From positions 323,947 through 387,946 of the forward strand of contig JAAGOF010000070.1 of NCBI GenBank assembly GCA_010645155.1: a DNA stretch of 64,000 nucleotides, read 5' to 3'. The notes under the pieces were generated by a model. That model was given only the letters and a program-made list of their open reading frames with translations. It was not told where the DNA came from and made no database searches. Below, piece after piece: positions 58,630-64,000 of this stretch. Position 1 is the first letter of the stretch; each line of letters starts with the position of its first letter. The position numbers were made by a program, and so were the translations under genes. This DNA is from Tigriopus japonicus. Taxonomy: Eukaryota; Arthropoda; Copepoda; Harpacticoida; Harpacticidae.

Positions 58630-60440
58630 CAAAACTGTCGGAAATCACTGCAGGAGATGTAATTGATCAATAAGGGAAGCTCAGTAAACATCTGCTGGGC
58701 CTGTTTTTTGCTCCGTAGCACCGTCGTGGCCTCTGGTGTCTCATTGCTTCACTAAAATTCTACGATCGCATCTTATTCTCGACCGTTTGTTGCGGAGCAA
58801 CTGACCGTTTGAAATATTTGATCGAGCGCAGAACAGGAAAGAACAGAATCACCAGAAAAGGGCGGCGCAACACTACGGAGCACAAAATCAACAACCTTTT
58901 TCTCACTGTACATATCCAATTGATGTGGTCCAACTAATATGATTTTAGGGGGTTTTGTATGATAACCCCCTATCAATTATATATGATATGGTCAAGAAAA
59001 TGAAGAGACTGTTGGAGATCGTTTTTGCTAATCAAGAAAAAACATAGCAATGGGTTCTCTTTCGCCATTTTCCGCTCCTCTTAATTACTCGTTCATCGTA
59101 ACATGAACGAAAGGGATCCAACAAACATCTACAGATGTTCTTTCTTTAATATTGAGAGAGCTCTTACAAAAGCCGCGAAATTTGACCAAAATTTGCATCG
59201 TGGCAACGCTTGGTATTTCCCTTGAACGAGAAATCGAAGAAAATTTGGAGGGCGTGAGAAGCTGGAGATGATTGGTTTTCATATATTTAATATAATTCTG
59301 TCGCCCATCTTTTAACTTCATTCGTCTTTATTTCGATTTTCTTCTCTCTTTATGGATTGTATGTTTTTCCGGTTCAAAGATTTTTAAGTCTGTGGCTGTT
59401 CCTCTTATTCTGTACAGACTCATGTCCGAAAAAATTTCATCTGTAGTTTGAAATTGCATGAAATAAAAACAATGAAAAATCAGATACAGTTAACGTTTTG
59501 AGATTTGATTTCTCCTTCAACCTAAACACTGATCCAAAAAGATCGAAAAACGTATAATTCGAGCAATGCTTGCTTTGCTTATACTATCTAAAAACAATGG
59601 TGAGCAACAACCTGAATACATTTTTGCCACAAGGCTCATCCCATAACACTCTCTCTGCCTTTGCAACCTCCATAGCTTACTGCACAAAAAAATGCAAAAT
59701 TTTCATGTTCTATGTAGGACTCTGATCATTGAAAAGCCGTTCATAATTGGAATACTCTCCATGACATGAGCTCATCAGAGATAGATCTACCACAATCCCG
59801 TTGGTGCCTTGAGGTTGCAGCCGCTCAGTCTTTCAGAGAAAGTTACGAAAGGTCTGTCTGAGCTTGTTGTTCCACTCTCCCTCTCTCTTTCTTCTAGGCT
59901 TTCTTCCTTGGATGCCTCACTGCAACAGAGGGACCCCTCTCTTTCTTGCTGAAATCCACATGGTCCTTGTTCCGTCGATCTGGCCCTCCCTCCCCCGTTC
60001 ATTCAAGGCTTCTCACAACGTAAGCTTCAAGGCAACGGAAAGTGAGACTGAGCTACTAAGGATCTAGGAGGATGGAGCAAGCACAAGAAGTGGACCTAAT
60101 AACAGGCCTTTCTAAACATGGAGTAACAGATTCCATAGCCAATTGACGGGAAATGGCCAAAGATTGGCCTCGATATCAAGTTGACATCAATCACACAAGC
60201 CACGATGATAATGACGTGGTATGAAAAGGTAAGGCAATGAATGATGCAACTGGATCTATGGATTCTTCTAATTGTGTAACTCTCTCTTTGATTTAAGGGG
60301 CCCGTCTTCAAGATCTTGTTTCTCTATTTATTGTTCCTCAGTCCTTTGGACAAGTTCCAGTTCAGCTTCCATAATCAAGCCACTCCAAAGTCGTGTTCCA
60401 GGTCCCAATCGGCTATTGTCAGGCAATTAATCCAAAAGGT
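58630..60440. other. Intergenic; no gene recognised
   Basis: AT-rich sequence with short ORFs only. The start of the C2H2/transmembrane gene, including any signal-peptide exon, may lie in its last few hundred bases. A stretch at 60297-60412 (+), between a good acceptor (CTCTCTTTGATTTAAG) and a possible donor, reads as a hydrophobic peptide (ILFLYLLFLSPL), but its phase does not fit the next exon. Confidence 0.35.
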
Positions 60441-60445
60441 GGCCA

Positions 60446-62487
60446 ATGGACCTTGAGACCAGTAGAAATTGTTGTTTTGATCGTTGTTTATTGGGTATCT
60501 TCCAGTTATGGCGTCCCATTTTCAAGCGATTCGCCCAAAAGATGCCAGCTCAGTGCCCACTTCATTTCGGGCGCGACCATTTTGGACCCCAAGAATTGGC
60601 CAAGAACGAATTCCGAGCGGATCTTTGGATGTGTAAAATTTGCGGAAAGCCCTTCCAATCTCACTCCCATTTGGACCTTCATTTGGCCAAATTTCACCGC
60701 GATTCCGTGTTCCAGGTTTTACCTGCCTTTTTTAGTCCTTTGGCAGGCAAATATCAAGTGCTCTATTTCCATCTTTTCAGGCTGACGAATCCGTTTGCTT
60801 GGGTGATTTTTGTGATATTTTTCGCTGCCATGGCTACCTTCCGGCCAATTTAAGTGACCTAGAGGACCCAATCTACTTGGAAGAAATCACAGACCTCGAC
60901 CAATACGATGCGATATACCCAGATCTGAAAGTTCCCAAGCCCGACGTGGGCATGACTGAACTCATTCCGGGTAAGGTTGAATGAGACCCGGGGACTTTTT
61001 ACTAGGGGTGAACATGGGTGAAGCCAGGCTCCTTTATTATTTTATTTCGTGACAGCGTTTTCTTTCCAAAAGTTGATATTTTATTGCTCTTTTGAATTGC
61101 CAGAGAGCACTTGCCTTTTTCTTTGCAATCGCTTAAACCCAATATTCTACTTTTGTACTACATAAACTGTAACTTTTGGTAAATTTAACTAAAATGATAA
61201 ATCACCCTGGTTAATCAAAACTTCAAAGGTATATAACGAAGAATCCTTCAGATTCCCCGTTTTCTATTTGGCTCATAATTGTTTTACACCATTTTTTCTC
61301 AAAACCCTTACAAAGGTCTCTATTTTGGCTTAAAGTTTAATCAAAGGTAAAAACACGTAAGATCTCGTAGTAAAGTTGCAATTTCCTGATTATGATAGTT
61401 CCTTGGAGAAAACCTCCAAAGAGATTTGCCAATAAAGCCAAACGAAGTTGTTATTACGTGTCTTTGAAGTTTATTAAAAGCTGCTCGTTTAACTGCATCA
61501 TAAGAAAATAATCAAAATTATTGCACTGGAAAAAGGAACGAGTAACGAGTAATTTTTTGGGGTTTGAGCCGTTACAGTTACACATGTGACATTTAATGAC
61601 ATTTCTGTATTTCTGTTACTTTTTCGAAGAAAGGAATGAATTGCCGTTCTTTCGTTACTTGTAATTTCGATACAACTGCCCGGCTGTAGATTTCCATTAG
61701 CGGTGTTTAATAATTTCAGGGCCACCAGAAACACTCTTGAAATTGTTAAAATTACAAGAAAAAGAGAAACGAAGTGAAGGACCTGCCAAAGAGGAAGATG
61801 ACGGTTTCTTTTCGAGTTCCTTCTTCCAACAAAGCTTCTCATCGTCCATTTTTGACTCGCAAACACGACAAAGAAAACAGGATTTGGGTCAGGAGATGGT
61901 CACCAAAGATGTGAACCCCAATAAGATCCGCAGACGAGATACCATTCAGCGTAGTTCGAGACCCCAAAATGTGTTCAAAAACCTCTTTGTGGACGAGGCC
62001 GAATCCAATGAGAAATCCAAGGATGAAAGTACCTCTCAGAGACATATGGATCAACTTGAAGAGGACAATCTCTTGGAAATCTGGAAAATCCCTGAGGATC
62101 CAGATCAGGCTCATTGTGATGATACCGAGATGACTCAGCTGAAGGAGAAATGTGAATCTTTGCTTTGGACCTGCACCTCACCGCTGACTTTAGCCATGGA
62201 GGATGAGAAATTCCGAGAATTTCAAGGTATCACCACCACACCTTCCGTGAATGTCTTTTGCCGACTAGTATAAAGCAAATCGTCTTTTAATTTCAGGCAA
62301 ACTTCATCGCAAGACTTGTTTCTATTTGAGCTGTGATCAGTACTGGAACTTCTTGGATATCAATGGTCGGTCGAGATATCCACAATTTCTAGGTCATCGA
62401 CTCACGTTCCGTTTGATGATATTGTTGTCGATCTGTATGGCAGTGATTTTAGGGGCTGCTTTCTACTTAGTCTGGTTTTGCTTCTAA
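60446..62487 (+). CDS. Conserved-looking C2H2 zinc-finger protein with C-terminal membrane anchor (about 385 aa, 4 exons)
   Basis: Exons: up to 60715 (from ATG 60446, or from an acceptor at 60506), 60781-60970, 61720-62226 and 62297-62487. The three junctions are phase 0, 1 and 1, with good GT..AG sites. Domains in order: CPLHFGRDHFG and a single C-x2-C-x12-H-x4-H finger (CKICGKPF...HLAKFH); a Cys-pair motif CLGDFCDIFRC; an acidic stretch (DLEDPIYLEEITDLDQYD); a Lys/Glu/Ser-rich low-complexity middle; a CESLLWTC segment; KTCFYLSCDQYWNF; and a 20-residue hydrophobic C-terminus (ILLSICMAVILGAAFYLVW) ending in FCF. The Cys pairs and a finger next to a membrane segment suggest a lumenal or extracellular disulfide-bonded domain rather than a transcription factor, if a signal peptide lies in a missing 5' exon. 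I recognise the pattern as a conserved metazoan type but cannot name it. It converges on the transporter gene, with about 165 nt between the stops. Confidence 0.75.
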
Positions 62488-62590
62488 ACTAGAACAAATG
62501 AACTCCACCTTCAATGGTTCAAAGTCTGGAAAGACAGAAGAGGTCATTCAAAGTTCTCATATTAGTTGAAATAACTGTTACTCAATAACT

Positions 62591-62596
62591 TTTATT
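62591..62596 (-). terminator. Polyadenylation signal AATAAA of the SLC22-like gene
   Basis: TTTATT on the plus strand reads AATAAA on the minus strand, 57 nt beyond the stop at 62653. Confidence 0.7.
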
Positions 62597-62652
62597 AGCC
62601 TTAGAAATAGACACAATATACCTGTAACGATGTATGTATGTTTCTATTGCTC

Positions 62653-64000
62653 TTAAGTCTCTTCATGATTGGCTTTCGTCTTGGCGATCCTGTTCCAATT
62701 GGTTGGGCGCCATGGGTTTGGCTCTTGAGCCATTGCTTCGCATTCTTCAGCGGTTTCGGGCAATTTCCTTCCAGACATTTCCGGCCAGACCAAGATCAAG
62801 AAAAAGGCTCCCACCAAATTTGCGCTCCCATAAGCCACCAGAGGCCAATTGGATCCAAATCTGTCCAAAAGACCCAAAACAGGTGCCAAAATGGCCCCGA
62901 TCCTGGCACAAGAAGAATTCACACCTAATCCCGTGCTTCTCAAAGATGTGGGATAAAGCTCTTTGGAGTAAGTGTACCCAACTTGAAGAGCGCAAAATGT
63001 GGCCACCGTGGCTGCAATACAGAGTGCGATGATGGCCCATGGGACCTCTTGTTTGGGAATGGCCACAGTTCCGAGGGCTAAACAACTGCTAGCTATCAAT
63101 GCAGTGAACATGACCAATTTCCTGCCAAATCGGATTTCTAGTTGTGGGATGAGGAACAAGGCTGGAATGGTCAAAAAGGCTGGGAAGACAAACACCCAAT
63201 AGATGCTCCAATCCAATGCTGGAGTGTTGTAGATCAAACCATAGTAGCTGATGTTGTAACAAATCCAAACTATATTCATGGCCAGAAAGTTTCGTCTGAT
63301 CCCCGCATAGGTTACTAGAGTGGAGATATTGGGATTCTCTTGCTTGTGGGTCTGAATATCGTCAATCTGACACAAGAGGGCTTCCCATTGTTTGGTTCCA
63401 CATCCACTAGAATCAATTGCAAGTGTCCCGTTCATCTAAAATGAAGCACCAATTTCATATAAAATTTTGGTTAGAGCCTAAAATAATAACTAATAAGGCA
63501 ATTGAAGCATGGCTTCGTTGTGCCTTTTCATGGAGCGAGAGTGTGGACAAGCGCCACGACCAGCTCATGCTGTGCATGCACTTGTAAAGAGATAAAACTT
63601 GGCATAATTCAAGAATTTGTGCAAAATATGCTGCTTTGGCCACTTCAAGTACATTAAATAAGACATTTTGTTACAAATTTGACACATTTGCTTGAGTTTT
63701 GTCTCTTTCCAAGTGCATGCACGGTGCGAGCTAGCCGTGAGATTTGTCCACGCTCTCGCTACATGAAACGGAACAACGAAGTCACACTTCAATTGCCCTT
63801 GTTTAACCTTGGCAATTCGTTGAAGAATCTGACAAGCCTCATCAGTACGCCCACGAACAATCAACCATCTGGGACTCTCTGGAATGAACCACCACCCAAG
63901 GATGTAAACCACGGTGACCAAAGCCATTCCAAGCTCCAAGAGCTTCATATCAGGTAAAAGATAAACCATGAGACCGAGTAGAATATGGCCCAATTGAGCC
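62653..64000 (-). CDS. SLC22-like organic cation/solute transporter (3' part)
   Basis: Two exons are visible: from the right edge to 63808, and 63435-62653. The join reads RIAK|MNGTL (phase 0; donor GTTAAA, acceptor TTCATTTTAG). The first carries IPESPRWLIVRGRTDEA, the central-loop signature of the SLC22 branch of the major facilitator superfamily. The second carries a C-terminal half with about six hydrophobic spans, the RFGRK loop motif (ALFLIPQLEIRFGRKLVMF), ELYPTSLRSTGLGVNSSCARIGAILAPVLGLLD and LPETAEE near the end; all are classic organic cation/anion transporter landmarks. It is expected in the plasma membrane moving organic ions or carnitine-like solutes; the substrate cannot be read from the sequence. 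The N-terminal half, with the large extracellular loop, lies beyond the window. GTTAAA is a weaker donor than usual. Confidence 0.9.

Noticed and set aside
1..64000. CRISPR array, prokaryotic operon or rRNA genes
   Set aside because: Introns, poly(A) signals and family content show animal nuclear DNA. The only regular array is the MITE decamer repeat, which has no spacers.

Overview
This window is animal nuclear DNA. Genes are split by short GT..AG introns with correct phases, polyadenylation signals are AATAAA or ATTAAA, and the noncoding sequence is full of tri- and tetranucleotide microsatellites. A Teashirt-type zinc-finger gene, an SLC22-type transporter, a secreted C-type-lectin-like gene and a cytosolic RpS21 gene point to an arthropod. 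I lean to a crustacean, possibly a copepod, but that is inference; no marker gene in the window settles it.

Layout: 1-26.9 kb is gene-poor. It holds microsatellites, two adjacent MITEs (5.86-6.29 kb), a 590-bp hAT-like MITE with decamer arrays (22.24-22.83 kb), and what I think is a cryptic minus-strand gene of seven small exons (10.85-15.35 kb) encoding a single-pass membrane protein. A three-exon secreted C-type-lectin-like gene (+) lies at 26.90-27.66 kb. 27.7-40.8 kb is again gene-poor, with a second hAT MITE copy at 30.07 kb and one candidate signal-peptide exon at 36.4 kb.

The gene-dense part starts at 40.87 kb. A teashirt/tiptop homologue (+, 40.87-43.16 kb) converges on a two-exon minus-strand gene (44.12-49.65 kb) for an unrecognised protein of about 1788 residues. 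That protein has about eight diverged ~100-residue repeats followed by two copies of a Cys module. A small minus-strand ORF (50.28-50.75 kb) follows, then AT-richer DNA. RpS21 (+, 54.81-57.20 kb) has a 1.9-kb intron that carries the third hAT MITE copy with a perfect 8-bp target duplication. A degenerate tRNA-like sequence (58.4 kb) precedes a four-exon gene (+, 60.45-62.49 kb) for a protein with one C2H2 finger and a C-terminal membrane segment. This converges on the 3' part of an SLC22-like transporter (-, 62.65 kb to beyond the right edge).

The genes do not form one pathway. The most unusual items are the repeat protein at 44-49.6 kb, the C2H2/transmembrane protein at 60-62.5 kb, the phase-consistent cryptic gene at 10.8-15.4 kb, and the MITE with ten tandem 10-bp repeats. 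All exon models were made by eye; no database search, alignment program or transcript data were available.
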